Source of the DNA: JBDRNO01 sp043811005
GTDB lineage: Bacteria > Bacteroidota > Bacteroidia > NORP154
Assembly: GCA_043811005.1 (NCBI GenBank)
Contig: JBDRNO010000218.1
Span: 10,007 to 74,006 of the forward strand
Length of the DNA: 64,000 nucleotides
Reading direction: 5' to 3'
The translations under genes and the position numbers were made by a program. The notes beneath the pieces were generated by a model, which was not told the DNA's origin, ran no database searches, and saw only the letters and a list, made by a program, of their open reading frames with translations. Positions 16,527-23,639 of the stretch are shown piece by piece (the first letter of the stretch is position 1; every line of letters begins with the position of its first letter).

Positions 16527-17183
16527 CTATTCAAACCTGGCTATAACCGTTTCCCTGCCAGTGACTTTTTGATTTAACTCAACATCTATCTTTATATTTA
16601 AAGGAAGTAAAAGATCCACACGCGAGCCGAATTTTATAAATCCAAATTCATCCCCCTGCGTTACAGTATCCCCTTCCTTACAATAATAAACTATTCTTCT
16701 GGCAACAGTACCTGCAATCTGACGAACTAATATAGAAACTTTGTCGTTTTCGATCACAACGGTTGTCCTTTCGTTCTTTGAGGAAGATTTCGGGTGCCAG
16801 GCGACTAAATTTTCTCCTGGATGATATTTAAAATATTTTATGTTTCCGCTAACAGGATACCAATTGATGTGAACATCCAAAGGTGACATAAAAATGGATA
16901 CTTGCTTCCTTTTTTCATTAAAATATTCGGTTTCTTCTACTTCTTCAATAGCTACTATCTTACCATCTGCGGATGCTAAAATATTGTTCTCGTTAATTGT
17001 AATGTGTCTGTCAGGGCTCCTGAAAAACATCAAGATCATTATTAATAAAATAACAGAAACAACAGTGCTAATAATGTTAATGGTTCTGTTTCCAGGAACA
17101 AAGTAATATAGTAAAACATTTACAATAATTAAAACAACTATTGCAATTAAGATTATTTCATATCCTTCTTTGTGTAGAGACAT
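16527..17183 (-). CDS. psd: Phosphatidylserine decarboxylase (short, B type)
   Basis: A 218-aa proenzyme of the short phosphatidylserine decarboxylase class. Two N-terminal transmembrane segments (about 9-26 and 34-52) anchor it to the inner membrane. PLDVHINWYPVSG near 100-112 is the conserved mid motif, and the self-cleavage site is the GS pair at 186-187 in FIKFGSRVDLLLP, whose Ser becomes the pyruvoyl group. It makes phosphatidylethanolamine. The same-strand neighbour cdsA makes the CDP-diacylglycerol used one step earlier, a common Bacteroidota pairing, but a 282-bp repeat-filled spacer separates them here. Confidence 0.94.
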   Translation of the reverse strand: MSLHKEGYEIILIAIVVLIIVNVLLYYFVPGNRTINIISTVVSVILLIMILMFFRSPDRHITINENNILASADGKIVAIEEVEETEYFNEKRKQVSIFMSPLDVHINWYPVSGNIKYFKYHPGENLVAWHPKSSSKNERTTVVIENDKVSILVRQIAGTVARRIVYYCKEGDTVTQGDEFGFIKFGSRVDLLLPLNIKIDVELNQKVTGRETVIARFE

Positions 17184-17260
17184 TATGATTTAGTATCTAA
17201 AAAGTTAAATCTTTGCCAATTTTGGCATAAAATTTTAATAAACGTTTCGTGAAGCATAAT

Positions 17261-17397
17261 TGTTACTGGTTACTGGGTGCTGAGTACTGGTAGTAATCAC
17301 TTCATAAAAAATGTTATCAAAATAAACCAGAAACCAGTTACCAGCCTTCGCAGGCAGTAGCCTGCTTTGGCAGGCGAAGGCCAGCAGCCAGAAACTG
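17261..17397. repeat. Heptamer repeat element with CTGG and CCAG arms
   Basis: The left arm (17263-17292) is built of 7-bp units such as TTACTGG and GTGCTGA; the right arm (17325-17395) carries the complementary ACCAGAA, ACCAGTT and CCAGCAG units. A GC-rich palindromic insert, GCCTTCGC (17344-17351) with GCGAAGGC (17374-17381), is nested in the right arm. It lies between cdsA and psd. Confidence 0.7.
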
Positions 17398-17465
17398 TAA
17401 CTTATGTAGTAATATATTTTTGATAATTTTTATCCTGTTTCGTTCTGGTTCGTCCACCTTATAAT

Positions 17466-18305
17466 TTATCTAATCAATTGCAGGTAAATAAAAACAAAAG
17501 GTGTTGAAAGCAGCAACCCGTCAAATCTGTCTAATATTCCTCCATGGCCAGGTAATATTTTGCCGGAGTCTTTAATATTTAAGCTTCTCTTGAACAACGA
17601 TTGCACCAGGTCTCCCAATGTGCTAAAAACAATGATAATAGCAGCTATTACCAACCAATCAACAACACCAAGTTCTGTAAAATAAATTGATATAATATAT
17701 GCTATCACAAAACAGATCACTGCACCTCCAATGCTCCCTTCCCATGTCTTTTTAGGGGATATTCTTTCAAATAACCTGTGTTTTCCAAAGTTAATCCCGA
17801 TCAAATACGCAACGGTATCATAAGTCCAAAGGAGAAAAAAGAATCCCAAAAGAATGTTTGGTTGGTAGCCTATTTCCGGATCGGGACAAACAATATAATT
17901 AATCATGGAAAGCGGAAGGGCTACATAAATAATTCCCAGAAAAGTATAGGCAATATTCGTAAACGGCTTTTGTGTCTTGCGGAATAGTTCAACAATAAAA
18001 AAAAGAAACAATATGGGAATGATTAATAAGCATGTTAATCCTTCCCAATTAAATCGAAACAAGTTGGGTGGTATGGTGAAAACAAAAAATGTGTTAGACA
18101 AAAACAAAAGGAACGCTCCTATTACTCCGATTATTTTTTGTGGTTTTATGCCGTCTTTTTCAGATAATTTGTATAGTTCCCACGTCCCTAATACAGTGAT
18201 AATTGCGAAAAGGACTACAATTGCGAGTTGAGACAAAAGTATTGAGCCGATTATTATCGCTATAAAAAATACTCCTGTTATTGTTCTAGTAATCAAATTG
18301 CTCAT
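17466..18305 (-). CDS. cdsA: Phosphatidate cytidylyltransferase (CDP-diglyceride synthetase)
   Basis: This 279-aa polytopic membrane protein of mostly hydrophobic helices has the CTP-transferase signature in its C-terminal half: KTWEGSIGGAV, STLGDLVQSLFKRSLNIKDS and LPGHGGILDRFDGLL, with the conserved acidic residues. It makes CDP-diacylglycerol from phosphatidate and CTP at the inner membrane. Its ATG overlaps the stop of the upstream DUF2007 gene by one base (TAATG on the minus strand), so it is translationally coupled. It is part of the ftsH-LUD-DUF2007-cdsA-psd neighbourhood. Confidence 0.95.
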   Translation of the reverse strand: MSNLITRTITGVFFIAIIIGSILLSQLAIVVLFAIITVLGTWELYKLSEKDGIKPQKIIGVIGAFLLFLSNTFFVFTIPPNLFRFNWEGLTCLLIIPILFLFFIVELFRKTQKPFTNIAYTFLGIIYVALPLSMINYIVCPDPEIGYQPNILLGFFFLLWTYDTVAYLIGINFGKHRLFERISPKKTWEGSIGGAVICFVIAYIISIYFTELGVVDWLVIAAIIIVFSTLGDLVQSLFKRSLNIKDSGKILPGHGGILDRFDGLLLSTPFVFIYLQLIR

Positions 18306-18508
18306 TACAACCTATTTTTTTTAATTATATGTATAGCCCTCAAAACATCTTTTTTATTCACATATAATTCTATCTCACCGAATAAATAGGATGAATCTTT
18401 CTTATTGATATCTATTGCCTGTATTCCATTTTCAGCTAATACCCCTTTTACTATCTCAATATTATTCACTTGTGTGGAGTTGTAAATATTTACCCAATCC
18501 TTTTCCAT
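18305..18508 (-). CDS. DUF2007 putative signal-transducing protein
   Basis: A 67-aa DUF2007 protein: WVNIYNSTQVNNIEIVKGVL, NGIQAIDINKKDSSYLFGEI and ELYVNKKDVLRAIHII match the family's ferredoxin-like layout of strand, helix and paired strands. Function is not established; members often lie in lipid or envelope operons in Bacteroidota. It is sandwiched with 3 bp to the LUD gene upstream and a 1-bp overlap with cdsA downstream, so it is clearly co-transcribed and may regulate a neighbour. Confidence 0.88.
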   Translation of the reverse strand: MEKDWVNIYNSTQVNNIEIVKGVLAENGIQAIDINKKDSSYLFGEIELYVNKKDVLRAIHIIKKNRL

Positions 18509-18511
18509 TAT

Positions 18512-19222
18512 TCACTTATTATCATCCACAAGGAAAACACAGACCTCTTTCGGGCCGTGAGCACCTATTATCAGTGTTTTTTCAATATCAGCAGTTCTGC
18601 TCGGCCCGGTAATGGTAGTGATCATAGAAGGAAGCTGGTCTCCGTATTTATCCCTGATACCCTGCAAGGCATCTTTAACATCCTGTACCAATTGCGATGT
18701 ATATGCCAGCACAATATGTACGTCTGGAAAAACGGCTAATCTTCTTCCGGATGTTTGTTTGGATGAAATGAGGATACTTCCTGTCCGGGCAATTAAAAAT
18801 TCGCAAAATGTAATTCCAGCAATGATCTTATCTGCTTGTTCAGGGGCGGATGCTGATATTTCAGGATCACTTTTTTGACTCTCCGGCAACCCGGCATCAT
18901 CAGAATATGAAATTTCCCCTTTGTTTAATAATTCTTTTATATAATTTTCCAGGCAAAAAAGATTTTCCCATTTGGTCTCATTAACCAAACGTTTTAAATT
19001 ATCAATGAATTCATTTTCATTTTCACAAAAGACAAATTTCCCTGAAACCTCTGTGAACTGGCGGGCAAAAGTAATATCCATCTCAGACCTATCAGGATCA
19101 GAATAAGCATAAATGCCTTTATTAAAATCAATCTCGCTATGTAGCGATGTATCTGTTGACTTATGAATAAGGGCTTTCCTGACATTTCTCAGGATTTTTT
19201 CTCTTGAAGCGGTTTCTTGCAT
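18512..19222 (-). CDS. LUD-domain protein (LutC/YkgG family)
   Basis: This 236-aa protein carries the LUD domain in its C-terminal two thirds, with ITFCEFLIARTGSILISS, AVFPDVHIVLAYTSQLV and the closing TITGPSRTADIEKTLIIGAH, then GPKEVCVFLVD. In LutABC, LutC takes part in L-lactate oxidation, but no lutA or lutB is present, so that role is not supported here. Solitary LUD proteins of this kind are a regular part of the Bacteroidota ftsH-cdsA neighbourhood. It begins the LUD-DUF2007-cdsA unit. A perfect 16-bp palindrome lies 36 bp upstream of its start. Confidence 0.88.
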   Translation of the reverse strand: MQETASREKILRNVRKALIHKSTDTSLHSEIDFNKGIYAYSDPDRSEMDITFARQFTEVSGKFVFCENENEFIDNLKRLVNETKWENLFCLENYIKELLNKGEISYSDDAGLPESQKSDPEISASAPEQADKIIAGITFCEFLIARTGSILISSKQTSGRRLAVFPDVHIVLAYTSQLVQDVKDALQGIRDKYGDQLPSMITTITGPSRTADIEKTLIIGAHGPKEVCVFLVDDNK

Positions 19223-19257
19223 ATTATTGATTGTTTAGTCAATTACATCTAAAATCT

Positions 19258-19273
19258 TTGCCACATGTGGCAA
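19258..19273. promoter_or_regulatory. Perfect 16-bp palindrome upstream of the LUD gene
   Basis: TTGCCACATGTGGCAA is fully self-complementary with no spacer. At 36-51 bp upstream of the LUD gene start, its size and position suit a dimeric repressor's operator. No regulator gene is next to it, so this is a candidate only. Confidence 0.4.
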
Positions 19274-19313
19274 CAATATTTGCACAAATGCACTGGAACT
19301 ATGTTATATCAAT

Positions 19314-19395
19314 GATTACGCGAATCGTTAATCAGGCGCGAATGAAGCGAATAGTATTCGCATAATTCGAGTTGAAATTAGCGATTCGCGTAACT
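19314..19395. repeat. Inverted repeat between the LUD gene and ftsH
   Basis: TTACGCGAATCG (19316-19327) pairs exactly with CGATTCGCGTAA (19382-19393); flanking bases extend the arms to about 18 bp with two mismatches. The loop repeats the GCGAAT/ATTCGC theme. It starts 16 bp past the ftsH stop and lacks a T tract, so it is more likely a dispersed palindromic element than a simple intrinsic terminator. Confidence 0.6.
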
Positions 19396-19410
19396 TTTAT
19401 CATAAAACCT

Positions 19411-21633
19411 CTAAGGTTCTGGTTTGTCCAAGTTAGGTTGTTCTTCTTCGTTTTCCTTATTTTCTTCTGCTGTTTGTTTTGCTGTTTTTTTGTCTGTTCC
19501 AATATATTGTGTCATATCTTTCAGGGCATGCTTGTTGAGGGTGGTTTCATCTGTCTTGCTTTCAATTGTTTTCTCTTTCACCTTTTTACTGGTTTTTTCG
19601 GCATGTTCCAGCACTGGCAGTTCATTAGTTCCTTTTACAGACTTTTCTTCCGTATCTTTCTCACCGAAAGGTCTTTTTCCGATCAACCGTACCAGATCAT
19701 CCTTGAAGATAACTTCTTTTTTAAGTAATTCTTTGGAAATTAGCTCTAATTCTTTTCTTTTTTTTAACAGTAATTTTTTTGTTCTTTCATAAGCATCTTG
19801 CACTATATTTCTAACTTCCTCATCAATGGTTTGTCCGGTGGTTTCAGAATAGGGTTTTGTAAAAGAGTATTCCCCTTGCTGCGGGTCATAGAATGAGATA
19901 TTTCCTATTTTTTCATTCATGCCGTACATTGTAACCATACTGTATGCAACCTTAGTTACGCGTTCCAGGTCGTCTAATGCGCCTGTTGTAATTTTACCGA
20001 AGATTATTTCTTCGGCAACTCTTCCACCCAGGGTCATACACATTTCATCTATTAGTTTCTCGGTTCGGTATAAATATTGTTCTTTTGGAAGATATTGTGC
20101 ATATCCAAGCGCTGCAAGACCCCGTGGAACAATACTCACTTTAACCAGGGGGTTGGCATGTTCTAAAAACCAACCTGCAACTGCGTGTCCTGCCTCATGA
20201 TAAGCGATAATTTCTTTTTCTTCGGGTGAGATGATCTTGCTTTTCTTCTCGAGCCCCCCTATCACCCTATCAATAGCATCCTGAAAATCCTTCATGCCAA
20301 CAACCTTACTATTGTTTCTAGCAGCAATCAATGCAGCTTCATTACATACATTTGCTATATCTGCTCCTGCAAACCCGGGGGTTTGGGTTGCAAGAGTTTT
20401 TGCAGAGACATCTTTATTAAATTTTATCGGTTTGAGATGAACCTCAAATATTGCCTCCCTACCTTTAATATCGGGTCTGTCAATGGCAATTTGTCTGTCA
20501 AATCTCCCACCACGTAAAAGGGCAGAATCAAGTATTTCAGGTCTGTTAGTAGCTGCTAAAATAATAACACCCGAATTGGTTGAAAAGCCATCCATTTCTG
20601 ATAAAAGAGAGTTCAATGTGTTCTCCCGTTCATCATTCGCACCTGTGAACTGCGCCCTGCTTCTCGTCCTACCAACAGCATCAATTTCGTCAATAAATAT
20701 GATGCTCGGGGCTTTTGCCTTGGCTTGTTTAAATAAATCCCTAACCCTTGCTGCACCAACACCTACAAACATCTCTACGAAATCAGATCCTGTAAGAGAG
20801 AAGAAAGGAACGCCTGCTTCTCCTGCAACCGCTTTAGCGAGAAGCGTTTTCCCGGTACCTGGAGGACCGATCAGTAATACCCCTTTAGGTATTTTTGCGC
20901 CTAATTTTGTGTATTTCTGAGGTTTCTTAAGAAATTCAACTATTTCCTGGATTTCTTCTTTAGCTTCTTCCAGACTGGCAACATCTTTAAAGGAAATATT
21001 TATTTCATCAGTTGAATCAATAAGCGCTGCCCTGGACTTTCCTATATTGAAAATATTGCCAGGACCACCACCAACACCTCCGCTCATTCTTCTCATAATA
21101 AATATCCAAAGAGCGATCATAAGAATAATAGGGAAAAGCCACCCGAGCAGCTCTCCTCCCCAGTTCTTACGCTTTTCATATACAGGCTCGATAATATCTT
21201 CTTCTGCAAACTCTGCTTGTGCTTCATCTAATTTTTTTACAAATATTTCAGGAGAGCCAATAGTGAAAAAGTAGTGTGGACCTGGATTTGGCGAACCACC
21301 AATAGCTTTCTGGCTAACCTCATTATACTTTTCATCTGGCAAGAAATCTTTTTTAATATAAATTTCAACTATTTCATTATTAACAACCACTATTCTTTCA
21401 ACTTCATATTTGTTTAGCATCTCTCTTTCAAACTCCTGCCATGTTGTATCTTTTATACTTGAACCCCAATTAAGAAACTGTATCCCGAAAAAAACAAGGG
21501 CAATGATCGCATAAATCCAATATACACTAAATTTTTTCTTTTTTTGTGGATTTGACCTTTTATAAGCACCCCCCTCACCCTTTTTTTCCTGATGATCAAA
21601 TTTTCCGCTTTTATTCTTTCCTTCTTTATACAT
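19411..21633 (-). CDS. ftsH: ATP-dependent zinc metalloprotease FtsH
   Basis: A 740-aa membrane AAA+ protease. Basic N-terminal tail, then transmembrane segments at about 36-54 and 162-180 enclosing the periplasmic domain. The AAA module has Walker A GPPGTGKT (256-263), pore-loop residues in SDFVEMFVGVGAAR (283-296), Walker B IIFIDEID (311-318), and RGGRFDRQ holding the arginine fingers. The zinc site is HEAGH at 479-483. It degrades misfolded and regulatory membrane proteins. The last 90 residues are a Lys/Glu-rich low-complexity tail common in Bacteroidota FtsH. It is upstream of the LUD gene and downstream of rsfS (59-bp gap). Confidence 0.97.
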   Translation of the reverse strand: MYKEGKNKSGKFDHQEKKGEGGAYKRSNPQKKKKFSVYWIYAIIALVFFGIQFLNWGSSIKDTTWQEFEREMLNKYEVERIVVVNNEIVEIYIKKDFLPDEKYNEVSQKAIGGSPNPGPHYFFTIGSPEIFVKKLDEAQAEFAEEDIIEPVYEKRKNWGGELLGWLFPIILMIALWIFIMRRMSGGVGGGPGNIFNIGKSRAALIDSTDEINISFKDVASLEEAKEEIQEIVEFLKKPQKYTKLGAKIPKGVLLIGPPGTGKTLLAKAVAGEAGVPFFSLTGSDFVEMFVGVGAARVRDLFKQAKAKAPSIIFIDEIDAVGRTRSRAQFTGANDERENTLNSLLSEMDGFSTNSGVIILAATNRPEILDSALLRGGRFDRQIAIDRPDIKGREAIFEVHLKPIKFNKDVSAKTLATQTPGFAGADIANVCNEAALIAARNNSKVVGMKDFQDAIDRVIGGLEKKSKIISPEEKEIIAYHEAGHAVAGWFLEHANPLVKVSIVPRGLAALGYAQYLPKEQYLYRTEKLIDEMCMTLGGRVAEEIIFGKITTGALDDLERVTKVAYSMVTMYGMNEKIGNISFYDPQQGEYSFTKPYSETTGQTIDEEVRNIVQDAYERTKKLLLKKRKELELISKELLKKEVIFKDDLVRLIGKRPFGEKDTEEKSVKGTNELPVLEHAEKTSKKVKEKTIESKTDETTLNKHALKDMTQYIGTDKKTAKQTAEENKENEEEQPNLDKPEP

Positions 21634-21692
21634 TAATGATATTTTTTTATTTTAAAATTACTTGTTATAAAATAAGTTCAGATTTTAATATT

Positions 21693-22091
21693 TTATTTCA
21701 ACTTTGTTTGCTTTAAAAGACCTTCTTGACCTGATAGGTATTCGGGATCAGCATCCGCCCATAAACCTTCCAAATTATAATATTCTCTTGTTTCTTTCAG
21801 GAAAACATGCACTACAATATCAATATAATCCAACAATATCCATTTGGCATTTTCGTAACCTTCCTTATGCCAGGCATTTACACCTGTATGTTTTTTTACC
21901 TCTTCTTCAATGAAACTTGCTATTGCATTAACCTGTCTTGAAGAATCACCATGACAGATCACAAAATAATCGCAAAAAGCATTCTCAATTTTTTTCAGGT
22001 TAAACTTAATTATATTTTCTCCTTTTTTATCCTGAATGACTTTTATAATAAAGTCAACTAATTTTGAAGTTCCATCTGATCTTTTCCTCAT
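21693..22091 (-). CDS. rsfS: Ribosome silencing factor RsfS (Iojap family)
   Basis: This 132-aa Iojap/RsfS protein has DGTSKLVDFIIKVIQDKKGE at the start, FCDYFVICHGDSSRQVNAIA mid-protein, and the diagnostic HKEGYENAKWILLDYIDIVV followed by HVFLKETREYYNLEGLWADA. It binds ribosomal protein L14 and blocks subunit joining in starvation. It is the first gene of the minus-strand rsfS-ftsH-LUD-DUF2007-cdsA run and diverges from birA across a 285-bp spacer full of repeats, the usual Bacteroidota arrangement. Confidence 0.95.
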   Translation of the reverse strand: MRKRSDGTSKLVDFIIKVIQDKKGENIIKFNLKKIENAFCDYFVICHGDSSRQVNAIASFIEEEVKKHTGVNAWHKEGYENAKWILLDYIDIVVHVFLKETREYYNLEGLWADADPEYLSGQEGLLKQTKLK

Positions 22092-22238
22092 TCAAATCTA
22101 AATGTCAATATTTATAAATCAAATTACGAAGTTAAATTCTTATTTTGCATTTGCAGGTACAAAAATAATCATTTCTTTTGCATTAAGGATATAGCTTCTC
22201 AAATTTATTGTATCCAAATTTCAAAGAAGTCTATTTTT

Positions 22239-22366
22239 CCCGCAAAGAGCGCAAAGTTTTATCTTAATTAATAATAGCGAACTTTGCGGGCTTGGCGTGC
22301 TTTACGGGAGATAAAATAGCCCATTAAATTTTTGTTTATTTTTTAATCAATCCGATAGCTATCGGA
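22239..22366. repeat. Repeat-rich divergent spacer between rsfS and birA
   Basis: CCCGCAAAGAGCGCAAAGTTT (22239-22259 in full) pairs imperfectly with AACTTTGCGGGCTTGGCGTG (from 22280), with GCAAAGTT/AACTTTGC exact. It is followed at 22351-22366 by the perfect palindrome TCCGATAGCTATCGGA, 11 bp before the birA start codon. The palindrome is a member of a family seen elsewhere in the window. Confidence 0.65.
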
Positions 22367-22376
22367 TTACAAAGTT

Positions 22377-23207
22377 ATGTTCTTAAAAAAAATGTATCGA
22401 AGTGAAACATTATTTATTGGACATAGGATAATAGAATTAAACTCTGTTGGCTCAACAAACAGCTATGCAAGCGAATTATTGAATCCCGATTTTAATCAAA
22501 ATAATGTTATTGAGGGAACGATAGTTCTTGCCTGGTCGCAGTATTCCGGGAGAGGTCAGAGGGGATACAATTGGAAAAGTGAACCATTTAAAAATCTTAC
22601 TTTAAGCATTATCCTTTATCCTGCATTTTTAAGGGCAGAAGAACAATTTATGCTCAATAAGGTGATCTCTCTGGGTGTTTGCGACTATGTATGTAAGGTA
22701 CACCCCTGTCTCCTACCAAAGGGAGGGGAGAGCCGACACTCGAAAAGCCCTTCATCTGTGAAAATCAAATGGCCCAATGATATTAATATTGGAGATGAAA
22801 AAGTTGCAGGCATATTGATAGAGAATTCAATAAGAAATAATAAAATTGTTAGTTCTGTCATTGGTATTGGCTTAAACGTGAACCAAACCCGTTTTAGCAG
22901 CGCTATTCCCAATCCCGCTTCGCTTAAATTAATAATAGGAAAAGATTTTGACTTGAGAACTTGCTTAAGCGAGTTGTGTTCTTTTATTGAAGCCCGTTAT
23001 TTACAATTAAGATCCGGTAAAATTGAAAGAATTGATAGTGATTATTTAAAATCTCTGTACAGATACATGCAAGAGAGTTCTTATGAGATCCAGGGAAAAC
23101 GATTTAGTGCAAAAATAACAGGTGTATCAAACCAAGGAAAACTGGTTTTAGAAAAGAAAAGCGGAACTAAAGTGGAATGTGATTTTAAAGAGATTAAATT
23201 TATATAA
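22377..23207 (+). CDS. birA: Biotin--[acetyl-CoA-carboxylase] ligase with in-frame insertion
   Basis: A 276-aa group I biotin protein ligase without the N-terminal helix-turn-helix, so not the repressor form. Signatures are LNSVGSTNSYASELL (about 20-34), WSQYSGRGQRGYNWKS (biotinyl-AMP loop), KIKWPNDINIGDEKVAGILI and IGIGLNVNQTRF. It attaches biotin to carboxylase carrier domains. Residues about 107-125 (VHPCLLPKGGESRHSKSP) interrupt the conserved helix-to-strand stretch between GVCDYVC and SSVKIKWPND and are encoded by a C/G-rich repeat. The reading frame survives, and the insert falls in what is likely a surface loop, so the enzyme may still work. Confidence 0.92.
   Translation: MFLKKMYRSETLFIGHRIIELNSVGSTNSYASELLNPDFNQNNVIEGTIVLAWSQYSGRGQRGYNWKSEPFKNLTLSIILYPAFLRAEEQFMLNKVISLGVCDYVCKVHPCLLPKGGESRHSKSPSSVKIKWPNDINIGDEKVAGILIENSIRNNKIVSSVIGIGLNVNQTRFSSAIPNPASLKLIIGKDFDLRTCLSELCSFIEARYLQLRSGKIERIDSDYLKSLYRYMQESSYEIQGKRFSAKITGVSNQGKLVLEKKSGTKVECDFKEIKFI
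22695..22752. repeat. Small repeat inserted in frame in birA
   Basis: About 57 bp beginning GGTACACCCCTGTCTCCTAC, with CCCCT and CTCC pairing to GGAG and AGGGG across a short loop, then CCGACACTCGAAAAGCC. It differs in composition from the surrounding gene and adds about 19 codons absent from typical BirA. The exact ends are estimates. Confidence 0.55.
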
Positions 23208-23220
23208 GAACATAATTTCA

Positions 23221-23381
23221 TTAATTGATTAAAAAAGAAATTATATATATAATTGAGTTAAGAATAAATAAGCTAATGTTGCTGGGTACTGGTTACTGGG
23301 TGGTTGTACTGATTTCGTAGTCTGAGTATAAAACCAACAACCCCGAACCAAGAACCCAAAGCCCAGAAACTGATTATTAAA
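23221..23381 (-). repeat. Dispersed heptamer-stem element, copy B
   Basis: About 160 bp. Read on the minus strand it aligns almost end to end with 34335-34502. Shared stretches in order: TTTAATAATCAG, CTGGG-rich heptamers, GGTTGTT then GTTTTATACTCA, CAGTACA, ACCACCCAG, CCAGCAACATTA, TTAACTCAATT and TTTTTTAATCAATT. The CTGG and CCAG halves can fold on each other. It occupies the spacer between birA and the IS1380 remnant. Confidence 0.75.
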
Positions 23382-23415
23382 TACTAAAAAAGTTAAGTTC
23401 TAAAATAAAGCTTTG

Positions 23416-23431
23416 TCCGCCAGCTGGCGGA
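23416..23431. repeat. 16-bp palindrome TCCGCCAGCTGGCGGA (family of seven in the window)
   Basis: This is a perfect palindrome flanked by GCTTTG (before) and GGCTTTGCGGG (after). Other members of the TCCGnnAGCTnnCGGA family are at 22351, 23660, 27696, 30130 and 45100; 12524 has AGCC in the centre. The inner bases differ between copies: CC is matched by GG and AT by AT in the perfect copies, while the two copies inside heptamer elements (27696, 30130) are imperfect. Confidence 0.75.
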
Positions 23432-23544
23432 GGCTTTGCGGGAGGATAAAACATTGCAATGGAGCGATGCGGAATTCACGAGGCATATTCGCTTAATTAA
23501 AAATCCTTTATTATCAAGTGTTTCCGATGAGTTTCACCTCAAAT

Positions 23545-23586
23545 ATTACCCCAAAACTGAACTAAATAGCACTATTTCGGGGTAAT
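23545..23586. repeat. Inverted repeat ATTACCCC/GGGGTAAT upstream of the transposase
   Basis: ATTACCCC (23545-23552) and GGGGTAAT (23579-23586) enclose 26 bp. It could be the remains of a mobile-element end or a separate palindromic element. A matching sequence at the other side of the transposase was not seen. Confidence 0.4.
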
Positions 23587-23639
23587 GTTTTCCTAATAGT
23601 GTTCTTTTCGCCAGATTAATATAAAAATTGCTGTTCATT

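Noticed and set aside
18512..19222. Lactate-utilisation operon lutABC
   Set aside because: Only the LUD-domain protein is present; no lutA or lutB neighbours.
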